Source: Artemisia argyi
Lineage: Eukaryota; Streptophyta; Magnoliopsida; Asterales; Asteraceae
Direction: 5' to 3'
Length of the DNA stretch: 64,000 nt
Assembly: GCA_030686995.1 (NCBI GenBank)
Contig: CM060687.1
Location: forward strand, 164,323,323 to 164,387,322
Positions 48,501 to 62,019 of the stretch are shown piece by piece (within the stretch, counting starts at the first letter, position 1; each line of letters begins with the position of its first letter). The position numbers and the translations under genes are program-made. A model generated the notes under the pieces. That model did not search any database and was not told the DNA's origin. It saw only the letters and a program-made list of their open reading frames with translations.

Positions 48501-49447
48501 CATAAAAGAATGAAATGCCACAAAATGCAATCCAAGTTTGTGAAATCTTTGACGTATGGGGCATTGACTTTATGGGGCCATTTCCATTATCTCATGGAAA
48601 TAAGTACATAGTCGTGGCGGTTGACTATTTGTAAAAATGGGTTGAAGCGAAAGCTTTACCCACTAATGATGCCCGAGTGGTTGTGAAATTCTTGAAAGCT
48701 CTTTTTGCTCGATTTGGAGCTCCACGTGCTATAATTAGTGATCGTGGTACGCATTTTTACAGTGACAAATTTGATAAAGTCATGAAAAAGTATGGTGTAA
48801 CTCACCGTCTTTCTACTGCGTACCACCCTCAAACAAGTGGACAAGTAGAAGTTTCCAATCGAGGCATCAAGAGAATTTTGGAAAGAACCGTTGGTGAAAA
48901 TCGTGCATCGTGGTCGGATAAATTAGATGACGCACTTCGGGCTTTCCGTACGGCTTACAAAACACATATCGGGTGTACGCCTTACAAGCTTGTGTACAGG
49001 AAAGCGTGCCATCTACCGATCGAGCTTGAGCATAAAGCCTATTTGGCCCTCAAGCATGCAAATTTTGACCTCAAAACTGCGGGTGATCATTGGAAAGTTC
49101 AATTGAATGAATTAAATGAACTTCGTGATCACGCTTACAAGAACTCTTTGATCTATAAGGAAAAGACAAAGAAGATTCATGACTCAAAAATCAAGAACCG
49201 CGTTTTCAACGTTGGTGATCGAGTCCTTCTTTTCAACTCTAGACTCAAGATCTTCTCGGGAAAGCTAAAAACCCGATGGACTGGTCCATTCACTATCGCA
49301 AAGGTTTATCCTTATGGCACCGTCGAATTATCTCAAAATGACGGTCCTAATTTCAAAGTGAATGGACATCGTTTGAAACATTACTTTGGAGAGGACATAC
49401 CATCCATGGTTGTCCCTGATCTCCAAACATTTCCCAAGGACAATTGA
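45501..49447 (+). pseudogene. Athila pol: protease, RT, RNase H, integrase, decayed
   Basis: Same frame as gag. Protease with the Athila variant ALADLGASINLMPYSVWKKL (about 45808-45867). RT with [51 protein letters not shown] and catalytic [11 protein letters not shown] (about 47266-47295). RNase H with [16 protein letters not shown] and [11 protein letters not shown]. Integrase with HHCC finger (GGHHNPNY ... CDTCQHH), [10 protein letters not shown] near 48559, IISDRGTHFY near 48733 and QVEVSNRGIKRIL near 48842, so the DDE triad is kept. Ends VVPDLQTFPKDN at 49447. Stops: TGA 46946, TAA 48503, TAA near 48631. No frameshift separates the domains. Confidence 0.9.
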
Positions 49448-49865
49448 ATTCGGGGATCGAGTCAAGCTAGCGACTCGAGAAACAAAAACAGTAGCAACAA
49501 CATGGGTTTTCACCCATGTCTCTGACTTCTTTCTACTTTCTAACACCCTAGTGTGGGGGAGTGGCCATCCCATGCAGCTATTTGAAATGTATATATCTTT
49601 GAAAAAAAAATGTGTGATTGTATGTACATATAAATAAAGTGAAAAATGCAAAACGATATTTCCACAGTTAGCTTATAATATTATCTTTTTACGTTCAAAG
49701 AGTCGGCATAATAGCCGGGACTTTGAATATTGAGGACAATATTCAATTCTAAGTGTGGGGGGGGGGGGAATTCTAGCAAATTTTATCACATTATATCCTC
49801 TAGTACCCCCGTTTTTGGCCCAAAATTTTCAAAAATTTTTCACTTTATTTCAAAATTTTGTGGTA

Positions 49866-50290
49866 ATCAGTCCGCCATGTCTAAACGACAAAAGGATTGG
49901 CTAATCCAGGAGCAAACGGCTCTTGGTAAAGATATCTCAAATCCGTTGATGGCTTGCAATTTGTCCAAAATTGTATAGTATCTCAACTCGCCATATCCTA
50001 AAAAGTGAAAGAGTTGGCTAGCCCGCAAGATTATGCCTTGTGGTAAAGGTAGTGGAAAACCATAATTGGTAATCAGCTCACCAAGATGTTGACTATTCCA
50101 TCAAGAGTTGGCTAGTCCAGAAGCAAACGGCTTCTGGTAAAGACAAATCAAATCCGTTGACAGCTGGTGGTTTGCTCAAAATCACATGGTTATCAGGTGG
50201 ACCATAGTTCTTACTTGAACTGAAATATTTGGCTACTCCAGAAGTAATGGCTTTTGGTAAAGAGACTTCAAATCCATTAAGTTTTTCTCA
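49866..50290 (+). repeat. Four imperfect tandem units, about 95-125 bp each
   Basis: TTGGCTA cores at about 49897, 50014, 50107 and 50230, each followed by TGGTAAAG about 30 bp later; several units begin with GGTAATCAG or GGTTATCAG followed by a CGCCAT or CACCAA-like stretch. Confidence 0.65.
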
Positions 50291-50315
50291 AAAGATTGCT
50301 AGGGACTAGCAATAG

Positions 50316-50330
50316 TTTAGTGTGGGGGAT
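50316..50330 (+). other. Athila polypurine tract
   Basis: TTTAGTGTGGGGGAT immediately before the 3' LTR start TGATGAGTG. Confidence 0.8.
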
Positions 50331-54540
<4,210 letters not shown>

Positions 54541-54806
54541 GTGACAATCAAGCAGCTCTGTACATAGCTGCTAATCTTGTGTTTCATTCTAGAACCAAAC
54601 ACATAGAGGTGGACTGCCACTATGTAAGAGATCAACTGAAGAATGGTCAAGTCAGTCTTTCTTATGTGTCTACAAAGGAACAGCTTGCAGATGTGTTTAC
54701 AAAAGTTTTACCTGCAGATCAACATTCAAAACTCATGTCCAAGTTGGGAGTTTCCAATTCTTCCACCTCTCAACTTGAGGGGGAGTGTCAAAGAGGAGTT
54801 GGTTAA
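54541..54806 (+). pseudogene. Copia-A segment 3 of 3: RNase H C-terminus
   Basis: Starts with the second GTGAC (54541-54545) and continues DNQAALYIAANLVFHSRTKH, KHIEVDCHYVRDQL and STKEQLADVFTKVLP, the standard C-terminal block of copia RNase H. The stop at 54804-54806 lies 21 bases inside the 3' LTR, as in related elements. Confidence 0.9.
54773..54785 (+). other. Copia-A polypurine tract
   Basis: TTGAGGGGGAG directly before the LTR start TGTCAAAG. Confidence 0.8.
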
Positions 54807-54983
54807 TAGTTCAGGGACTACTTTTGTACATTTAGAAAGTTAGTTAGTTAGTATTTTCCCTCCATTTTTGTTTGTATATATACATCATGTACAACTTCTT
54901 CATAACTCAATGAAATCACTTTCACTATTGTGTGTGTGTGTGTGTGAAATGTGTGATTCCCTCTAAACTCATTATTGTCAACA
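54786..54983 (+). repeat. Copia-A 3' LTR, 198 bp
   Basis: Begins TGTCAAAGAGG and ends TTGTCAACA. Contains TATATATA (54875-54882) and a GT microsatellite near 54930. No full 5' partner exists in the window. Confidence 0.8.
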
Positions 54984-55134
54984 CTCTGACTGCATCCTCA
55001 TTGTTAGATTGCCAAATTTACATTAAAGTTGTGTTGATCATGAAAGGTTAAGCTCACAATGGTCGATAGATGAGTTTTTATACTTGAATAACAACACGAT
55101 GGAAATAGTGTAATGATAAGATTCTAACACTTAA
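54984..55134. other. Short unassigned spacer
   Basis: No gene or repeat recognised. This is DNA that flanked the original Copia-A insertion; it does not resemble the Harbinger-like sequence left of 3120. Confidence 0.5.
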
Positions 55135-55770
55135 TTGGTTGTGTTCCTTGGTTTACTTGATCATGGGAAGCATAGGGTGACAAAAAGAAGAGGAAAAAGA
55201 ACAAAGAACCAAAAACTGAAAACCCTTCCTAGGGTTTTAAGAAGTAGAACCATCAATGTTGAAGGGGATGAGACGGCTAGGGACTCGAGTGAAGAAATTT
55301 TTGATGTTACATCAGGAGGGGGAAATGTTCATAATGAGCTAGCCAAAACAACGACCAACTGGATGATGATAATGTTAGTGTACATACCACGGATGATGAA
55401 GAGGATATTCGCACAAATTGTTTTCGCATCTGGATGGAATGTGAGTGGCGAAGGCATGCAGTTTGATACTACAAAAACAAAGCCACGTTCAACAATGAAC
55501 ATGTTGGTTCTTCAATGGATGTGATGAACGGTAAGTAAAAGGAAAACGTTGAATAAGATGATGGTGGAGTCTTTGTTACGAACATGTGGTAGATAAACAT
55601 AGGCAGGAAACTATGGCTAAGAATTTAATGACTAAATCGTTCATGAATGTTGTGTATGGTGAGAAGGTTAAATAGAACGTGAATTTTCGTGAACTAAAAA
55701 TTGTTAATGGTATTGATGTGGAACTATCCATAGAGTCTGTTTGGAAGCAACAAAAAAGGTGTGGTCAAGG

Positions 55771-55850
55771 ACAGACCTAGGATTTTCGGAAGGGTGTTGC
55801 ATAATTTTTTTTTTCCTAACATAAATACAAAACTTCGCACCATAAAGAGT

Positions 55851-55903
<53 letters not shown>

Positions 55904-56048
55904 CTAAAGCTAAAATTGCATTATAAAGAAAGTAGCACAAATATTGGGGTTGCACATACCAATAGTTGCCACTTTTTGAAGAAAAATACACTTCGTAACC
56001 AAAAATCGGGTGTGGCGTGTGCCACACCCGACATCCATGTAGGTCTGT
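55771..56048. mobile_element. Small inverted-repeat insertion inside LINE ORF1
   Basis: Ends ACAGACCTA (55771-55779) and TAGGTCTGT (56040-56048) are perfect inverted repeats. The interior has a 47-T run (55855-55901) and a hairpin GGGTGTGGC-GTGT-GCCACACCC (about 56009-56030). It separates LINE ORF1 text on both sides. A target duplication is not clear; MITE-like but unclassified. Confidence 0.5.
55855..55901. repeat. poly-T tract
   Basis: About 47 consecutive T inside the small inverted-repeat insertion. Confidence 0.95.
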
Positions 56049-56887
56049 ACATGGGTATGCTAATACTTTATTGGAAAAAGAGCGGTTTTTCCTATCGTTG
56101 AAAATTATGCTTTAAAGGTGTGAAAAAAGTTTGGATTACAAAGATGTATGATGTCACTGAAAAAGGTCCATGGATTATTTGTTCTATTCCTATCATACTA
56201 AATAAATGGCCGCCTAGTGTTAGCCTAACAAACGACGATTAAACTAGGGTGCCAGTTTGGGTTAAATTAAAGGATGTTCCTTTGGTAGGATTTACTCAAG
56301 ATGGGCTGAGTGCTATAACTACTAAAGTGGGTAAACCAATTATGTTGGATTCATACACTAGCTCTATGTTTATGGAATCATGGGGGGAAGACCTAGTTAT
56401 GCTAGAGCAATGGTTGAGATTATTGCATTAAATGATTTTAAAGATACTATCAATGTGGCTAAACCTAGTACTTTTGGGGGGAGAAAACCGTGCATATTGT
56501 GACCATAGAGTATGAATGGAGACCACTAGGATGTTCTCGCTATAAGTTATTTGGCCATGTTGATGCAAACTGCCCTTAACAGGTTGTTCAAGTTGTGAAG
56601 TCAAGCAATATAAACCGACTAAATGAAGATGGGTTCTAACAGGTTTCTAGAAAACAAAACCGTGGTTTAGCAATAGGAAGTGATAGAAAATTTAATGGAA
56701 GGAAAGGTGAGGGTACTCTAGTAGGAAAAGTGAGAATGAGGTGGGTGTATGAACTTAAAAACTCAAAGGTTGTTAAGTAGATGAGGAAAAATTCATTGAA
56801 TAAGCAAACGGTTCTAGACTACAAAGATAAGTCGCTGAATCATCAAAGAGCTAGTATATGTACAAGCACACACCACACCATTTTGGA

Positions 56888-57283
56888 CCTATAGTGACAA
56901 ATTTATTTTCGCGACAACATTTGTTGTCGCTACAAGTCCACTAAACGACAAAAAAGTGGCATTTTTGGCCCCATTTTTTACCAAAACTTTTCGCGATAAC
57001 ATTTTTTTTCTTTTTTGACAACATGTTGTCACAAAAGAATTACTACATGACAAAATAGAGGCATTCCGGTTTCTAAATTTTGACTATATTTTTTTGCGAC
57101 AACATTTTGATTTGCAGCGACAACAATGTTGTCACTAAAAACTTTGCTTGTTTTGACTTTTGACTTTTATCTATAGCGATAACCACGTTGTCACTATAAC
57201 TTTTGTGACGAAAAAATATTTGGGGGAAAATTGCCGCCTAAACTTGTAGCATCAACATTTGTTGTTGCGATAAGTTTTTGTAA

Positions 57284-57335
<52 letters not shown>

Positions 57336-57430
57336 TAAAAGCTATGTTTTTTTTTTTTTTTTTTTTGAAATTTGCCGCCCAAACATTGAGTGGCAACGTG
57401 TTGTCGTGAAAAAAGTTGTCACTAAAGATT
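56888..57430. repeat. CACTA left subterminal repeats
   Basis: Repeated GCGACAACA(A)TTGTTGTCGC / TGACAACATGTTGTCA-type palindromes (e.g. near 56920, 57023, 57118, 57185, 57252, 57395). In known CACTA elements such repeats bind the TNPA-like protein. Confidence 0.75.
57285..57366. repeat. A run and T run (possible hairpin)
   Basis: 47 A (57285-57331), a 15-base spacer and 20 T (57347-57366); together they can fold back on each other. Confidence 0.85.
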
Positions 57431-57803
57431 TAGACATAATTTAAATTAATTATAATTTTTTTAATGTTATAAATGAAGATGTTACTTATTTATAAATAAT
57501 TTAAATTATTTTGAATTCATTTACAAAAAATATAAAAATAATTGAAATTTATTATAAATTATTTTAAAATATTATCAATTAATTTAAAAATGAATTAAAA
57601 ATTATAAATAACTTTAAAATGTTATAAACGAATTAAAAATATTTTAAATTAATTATAAATAATTTAAAATGATTTAAATTGAATGTAAATAATTTAAAAT
57701 GGTTTAAATTAATTATACTATAAATACTTTTATTTAATATATAATTAAAATTAAATACTTTCATTTAATATATAATTGAAATTAAATACTTTTAGTTAAT
57801 ATA
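57431..57803. other. AT-rich, TTTAAAT-rich non-coding stretch in the CACTA element
   Basis: Over 85% A+T by eye, with repeated AATTATAAATAATTTAAA-like text and no gene. Confidence 0.7.
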
Positions 57804-58030
57804 CACTACTAGAAAAGTAGAACGGCCAATGAGAGAAATCGTATGACACATTGTCATCGGTAAATAACACTAAACACCAAGAAAATCACTTGACTGAGAC
57901 CAACAAGCGTTGAGTTTTTTGTTTACTAAAATCCCGACGACATGTCGTGGGCATTATTTTCGTCAAATTTGACTTTCGCAACGACATTACAAATCGATGA
58001 ACGTCTAGCATTAAAGCGTACGAATTACAT
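57804..58030 (+). mobile_element. Left end of a second, different CACTA-like element (fragment)
   Basis: CACTACTAGAAAAG at 57804-57817 is the classic start of many plant CACTA elements, and the following 200 bp contain GACACATTGTC and ACGACATGTCGT palindromes. I found no matching right end, so it is a fragment or coincidental. Confidence 0.45.
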
Positions 58031-58050
58031 TACAGATCGATAAACATCCA

Positions 58051-58717
58051 ACATCTCATGTATAATGTTATCATCTCGACTCATCCGTTTAACATGTCTT
58101 GTATAGCGATATCATATTGACTCATCCATTGATATCATATCGACTCATCCGTTTAACCAATCATGTATAACGTTATCATCTCAACTATTCCGTTTAACAT
58201 GTATTATATAACGATATCATATCGAATCATCCGTTTAACATCTTATGTATAACGATATCATATCGGCGCATCCGTTTAACATCTCATGTATAACGTTATC
58301 ATCTCAACTCATTCGTTTAACATGTCTTGTATAGCGATATCATGTCGACTCATCCATTTAATATCTCATGTATAATGTTATCATCTCAACTCATCCGTTT
58401 AACATTTCTTATATAGCGATATCATATTGACTCGTCCGTTTAACATGCTTGTATAGCGATATCATATCGACTCATTCGTTTAACCTCTCATGTATAACGT
58501 TATCATCTCAACTAATCCATTTAACATGTATTATATATCGATATCATATCGAATCATCCGTTTAACATCTTATGTATAACGATATCATATCGACTCATCC
58601 GTTTAACATCTCATGTATAACGTTATCATCTCAACTCATTCGTTTAACATGTCTTGTATAGTGATATCACGTCGACTCATCCGTTTAACATCTCATGTAT
58701 AACATTATCATCTCACC
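58051..58717. repeat. Tandem satellite, about 41-bp monomer, about 16 copies
   Basis: Monomers end ATCCGTTTAACAT and alternate mainly between two types: CTCATGTATAACGTTATCAT and GTCTTGTATAGCGATATCAT. A block of about five monomers near 58150-58330 is repeated near 58470-58650, giving higher-order structure. Confidence 0.9.
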
Positions 58718-58732
58718 CCCGCGACTGCAAGA

Positions 58733-58872
58733 GTGTTTGGTTATTGATACAACAGCAACCAAACACCCCTGTTACAGCAGCGGGAGTGTTTGGTTACTGC
58801 TGCAACAGCAAACAAACACCCCTGTTGCTGTAACATAGGTGTTTGGTTGTTGTTGCAGTAGTAACCAAACAC
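58733..58872. repeat. Three tandem 34-bp hairpins
   Basis: Hairpins at 58733-58766, 58786-58819 and 58839-58872, each starting GTGTTTGGTT and ending AAC(C/A)AAACAC around a variable TG-GCAACAGC-like centre. Confidence 0.85.
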
Positions 58873-58940
58873 CCCCGCTGCACAACTATAGTCACTACCT
58901 GTAGGTTAATGACTTGTCTTTAATCCAGTAGGTTAGTGGT

Positions 58941-59267
58941 TGTTGATGCATAATCTGGCGCGGACTGATTCAACGACTCTCCTTGGGCCGTTAGTCGTCT
59001 TCTCAAGCCCTGAGTAGACCTGTCAACAAATAAAACCCGTTAGGAGTGGACCTGAGGCCGTAGCCCCGGGATCCACCTCCGACGGTCAAGTTAGTGTCGA
59101 TGTGATGTAGCATATAATAGTTAGGTTTAGGGTAACCTGTTGTATTGTGTTGTGAATGAAATCCCAGCCCTATATTTATAAGGCATGGATTAGGGTTTAG
59201 GCGTAGAGTGGGCCGCTGTCCTCCGGGCCTGACCCATTCCTGGCCCAGTCCGGACCATACGTCCACA
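58941..59267 (-). repeat. Non-autonomous element 3' LTR (left copy)
   Basis: 327 bp. Minus-strand TATAAATATA at 59171-59180 is a likely TATA box copy. Confidence 0.9.
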
Positions 59268-60372
59268 AGCCCCCCAAGTCTAGTGTGACATAGTGCATGG
59301 CTATGTTATGCTAGATTTAAGTTCTGTTCTTGGTCGCGTAGGCCCAATCAACCATGACGGCATGGCCCATGTGTGCGCAACTTGTGTGCACATGGGACGG
59401 ATCATACTGCGCAGCCCACATGCGACTGTGTGCACTGGGATTGCGATTGTGATTGTCTTACAATAGTGAAGGTGGATCTCGTATGTTGCATCCTGGGTAA
59501 GGGCGTACCTTTTATACCAGTAGCGATGCAACATGGTGCGACAGAAGACGTACTTCTGTGGCAGAAGTGCGCGTTGTGCGCGAACATTACATTCGTCTTT
59601 ACAACCGACATAGGACGTCTCCCCTGCGGCAAGATGGTGCGAATATTTAAATCCGTCTTTGTACCGGGCTTGCAATACCTCTTACGTACGATCTGCTTCC
59701 AAATATACCTGCGTGACTTGTACAGAAACAGTGGTATTATATACCCTGGTAGCCCCCCAAGTTTGATGGTGCTACTCGTGTAGGAGCATTAAACTTAGTT
59801 ATTCAAATCCTGAAAAATACTCAATGCAAATATTAGAAGCATATGCCGCGAATCGCAACATATAAAACCTAATGAAGTAAAAGGTTAGCGTGAAGCAATA
59901 TATAGCACATAGCGTAAAATCGTGTTTACCAAGTTTAAAAGATTTACATAAAATCTTCTTAATCTTTAAAAAGATAAAATAGGTCCGATCGTGCGAACTT
60001 TGTGCGCTCATAGCGATAGATAAAATCGTGTTTATCAAGATACAAGATTTATGTAAAATCTTTTTAATATTTAAAAGATATTGCCAGATTTACTTGTTGT
60101 AATTTAATTCACTTGTACGTACTGTTCGATTATAAAGATTTACTTTAATGTTTTAAAAAGTCAAGGCAAATCCAATTCACCTTAATGAATTCGAATCTGT
60201 TGCTTGATTGGACCAAAGAAAAGAAATAGTACGTAGGAACTTTTGGCTTTGTACCATGTATTAGCAATAAATATGCAGTTTTAGAGTTACCGGTTTGTGA
60301 CCATGACGGTTGCTTTCCGGTGGTGCGAGAACACAAAACTTATCGTAGCGTGTCCCACGGATGGCGCCAACT

Positions 60373-60699
60373 TGTTGATGCATAATCTGGCGCAGACTGA
60401 TTCAACGACTCTCCTTGGGCCATTAGTCGTCTTCTCAAGCCCTGAGTAGACATGTCAACAAATAAAACCCGTTAGGAGTGGACCCGAGGCTGTAGCCCCG
60501 GGATCCACCTTCGACGGTCAAGTTAGTGTCGATGTGATGTAGCATATAATAGTTAGGTTTATGGTAACCTGTTGTATTGTGTTGTGAATGGAATCCCAGC
60601 CCTATATTTATAAGGCATGGATTAGGGTTTAGGCGTAGAGTGGGCCGCTGTCCTCCGGGCCTGACCCATTCCTGGCCCAGTCCGGACCATACGTCCACA
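60373..60699 (-). repeat. Non-autonomous element 5' LTR (right copy)
   Basis: 327 bp, about 97% identical to 58941-59267; the minus-strand TATAAATATA near 60603-60612 would drive transcription. Confidence 0.9.
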
Positions 60700-60704
60700 A
60701 TGGT

Positions 60705-61590
60705 TATTATATGTTTTGTAATCTCGACTACCTAGTGGAGTAGTGGGTAAGGCAACTTGGGTCTGTCACTTTGGGTCATTCTGATTCGTGTGGTATTTTT
60801 GTATAAGTCAAAAGTTATGCCAATGTTTTACGTCTTATAACTCATGTGCTAGTGAGTTTTCGTGCCTTTTTTTTGGGGGGGGGGGGGGGTCTCGTCCTCA
60901 TTTAATTGCTTGTTTAATTGAGGGATGTCGCGTATTGTATTCTTTCCCCCTTTTTGGGTCTTTTTATATATTGTTGCATTTCTAAAAAACTTCAGTAGGT
61001 TAATATGTTAATTCAGTAGGTTAATATGTTCCTTGGCATAAAAATATTGACCATTCTAGAATGACTTATCTTTAATTCAGTAGGTTAAACGAACCTGTTT
61101 TTGTGATTCAGTAGGTTAATATATTTGATTCATTTCACCCATTTTGATCCATTTTAGCCCAAACATGTACACGTCATGCTAAAATGGGTCAAAATGGGTG
61201 AAACGGGTGTAATATAAACGGCAAAGTTACTTATTAGCACAAGTTTGGGCTAATAAGTAATTTTGTCGTTTATATTACACCCGTTTCACCCATTTTAGCC
61301 TATACATGTACTAATAAGTAACTTTGTCGTTTATTTGATTCATTTCACCCGTTTTGACTCATTTTGACCCATTTCACCCGTTTTGTGACTTTACAGAATC
61401 GAATGATAAAGATCAGATAGGAACAACAAGGGAAAGAAGAGCAACTTACAGACGAGCAGATTGTGGCTCGAGTCTTGGGAACTAAATGAGGGTTTAACCC
61501 GGGACGAGATAAGGCGAAAAATATTGAAAACAGGGTCGGAAAACCTGGGAAAATGCGACATAACAGCCTAGCTGTTTTTGTAGCAGATGC
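60705..61590. other. CACTA interior: G run, CAGTAGGTTA repeats, long inverted repeat
   Basis: Non-coding. Contains T8G16 near 60866-60890, four to five CAGTAGGTTA(A) copies (60992, 61013, 61077, 61105, and one before the LTR element at 58915), and many CACCCATTTTGA / CAAAATGGGTG units that form inverted repeats. Confidence 0.7.
61191..61296. repeat. 47-bp inverted repeat with 12-base loop
   Basis: Left arm 61191-61237 (starts AAAATGGGTGAAACGGGTG) and right arm 61250-61296 (ends ACCCGTTTCACCCATTTT) are complementary with two mismatches. Confidence 0.93.
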
Positions 61591-62005
61591 CACTTTTAGT
61601 GACAACATGTTGTCGCTATAGATTTGGTCAAGAAATAAGACAAGCCTTTTCGTGCCAACATGTTGTCACTAAAAAGTTGCCGCAAAAACTTGGTTAATAA
61701 AAGTCAAACTTCTTGTGGCAAAATTTTGTCACTAATAAGTCATCGCAATAGAATTGGATCAATGAAAGTCAAGATTTTAGTGACAACATGTTGTCACTAC
61801 AAGGGTTGTCACAAAAAAGACTTGAGTCAACAAGTCAAACTTTTGGTCAAACCTGTTGTCGCAATAGGTGAAAAATGTGTCACAATAACTCCCAGTGACG
61901 TGGTTATAGCGACAACGCTTTCCGTGACAACATGTTGTCATGAATATACTTATAGTGACAACTTTCGCACTTTTAGCGACAACATTGTGTTGTCACTATA
62001 GGCCC
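61590..62005. repeat. CACTA right subterminal repeats
   Basis: Many AGTGACAACATGTTGTC(G/A)CTA-type palindromes (near 61600, 61652, 61785, 61927, 61977) mirroring the left end. Confidence 0.75.
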
Positions 62006-62019
62006 AGAATGGTGTAGTG

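Larger units (their letters stand above)
49448..50330 (+). other. Athila 3' non-coding region with four diverged repeat units
   Basis: No env-like ORF. The polypurine-like AGTGTGGGGG occurs at about 49551, 49751 (with a 12-G run) and 50319. Between 49866 and 50290 lie four imperfect units of about 95-125 bp that share TTGGCTA-TCCAGAAGCAAACGG-like text, TGGTAAAG and TCAAATCCGTTGA. Confidence 0.7.
55135..56870 (+). pseudogene. L1-type LINE ORF1, decayed (DUF4283-like and zinc knuckle)
   Basis: Patches of recognisable coding in changing frames: a basic N-terminus near 55180, SFMNVVYGEKVK near 55645, then after an inserted repeat VENYALKG (about 56098), PIILNKWPPSVSLTNDD (about 56190), VPVWVKLKDVPLVGFTQDGL and KPIMLDSYTSSMFMESWG (to 56390). 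A degraded zinc knuckle CSRYKLFGHVDANCP is at about 56530-56575. These are the RNA-binding ORF1 blocks of plant L1 LINEs. Multiple stops and shifts. The ORF continues across the CACTA insertion with SNRFDTLDGL near 62053. Confidence 0.75.
58941..60699 (-). mobile_element. Non-autonomous LTR retrotransposon, 1.76 kb, no coding
   Basis: Two 327-bp LTRs (58941-59267 and 60373-60699; 8-9 differences) start TGTTGATGCA and end GTCCACA. Read on the minus strand, a primer site TTGGCGCCATCCGTGGG (near 60355-60370) follows the right LTR and a polypurine tract CTTGGGGGGCT precedes the left one; a second GGGGGGCT lies at 59752-59759. Flanks GTGGT (58936-58940) and ATGGT (60700-60704) are a near-perfect 5-bp duplication. 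The 1.1-kb interior has no gag or pol, so it must borrow proteins; TRIM/LARD type. Confidence 0.85.
56871..62019. mobile_element. CACTA (En/Spm) element, 5.1 kb, non-autonomous
   Basis: Left end CACCACACCATTTTGG (one change from CACTA), right end in reverse complement CACTACACCATTCTGG; both continue CCTATAGTGACAA after one or two bases. The 3-bp target duplication ACA (56868-56870 and 62020-62022) is exact. Both ends carry many subterminal ACAACATGTTGT-type palindromes, a hallmark of CACTA elements. No transposase ORF is present. The interior holds other repeats and a nested LTR element. It lies in the 3' part of LINE ORF1. Confidence 0.88.

Noticed and set aside
55135..55524. 129-codon plus-strand ORF as an independent host gene
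   Set aside because: Its pieces continue, with frame shifts, into L1 ORF1 text downstream; better explained as the decayed N-terminal part of that ORF.
58051..58717. CRISPR array
   Set aside because: Units are contiguous diverged monomers with no repeat-spacer alternation, in plant nuclear DNA.
59301..59783. ORFs of 124 and 136 codons inside the non-autonomous LTR element
   Set aside because: They overlap on opposite strands, resemble nothing known, and the element type has no coding; most likely chance in a GC-richer stretch.
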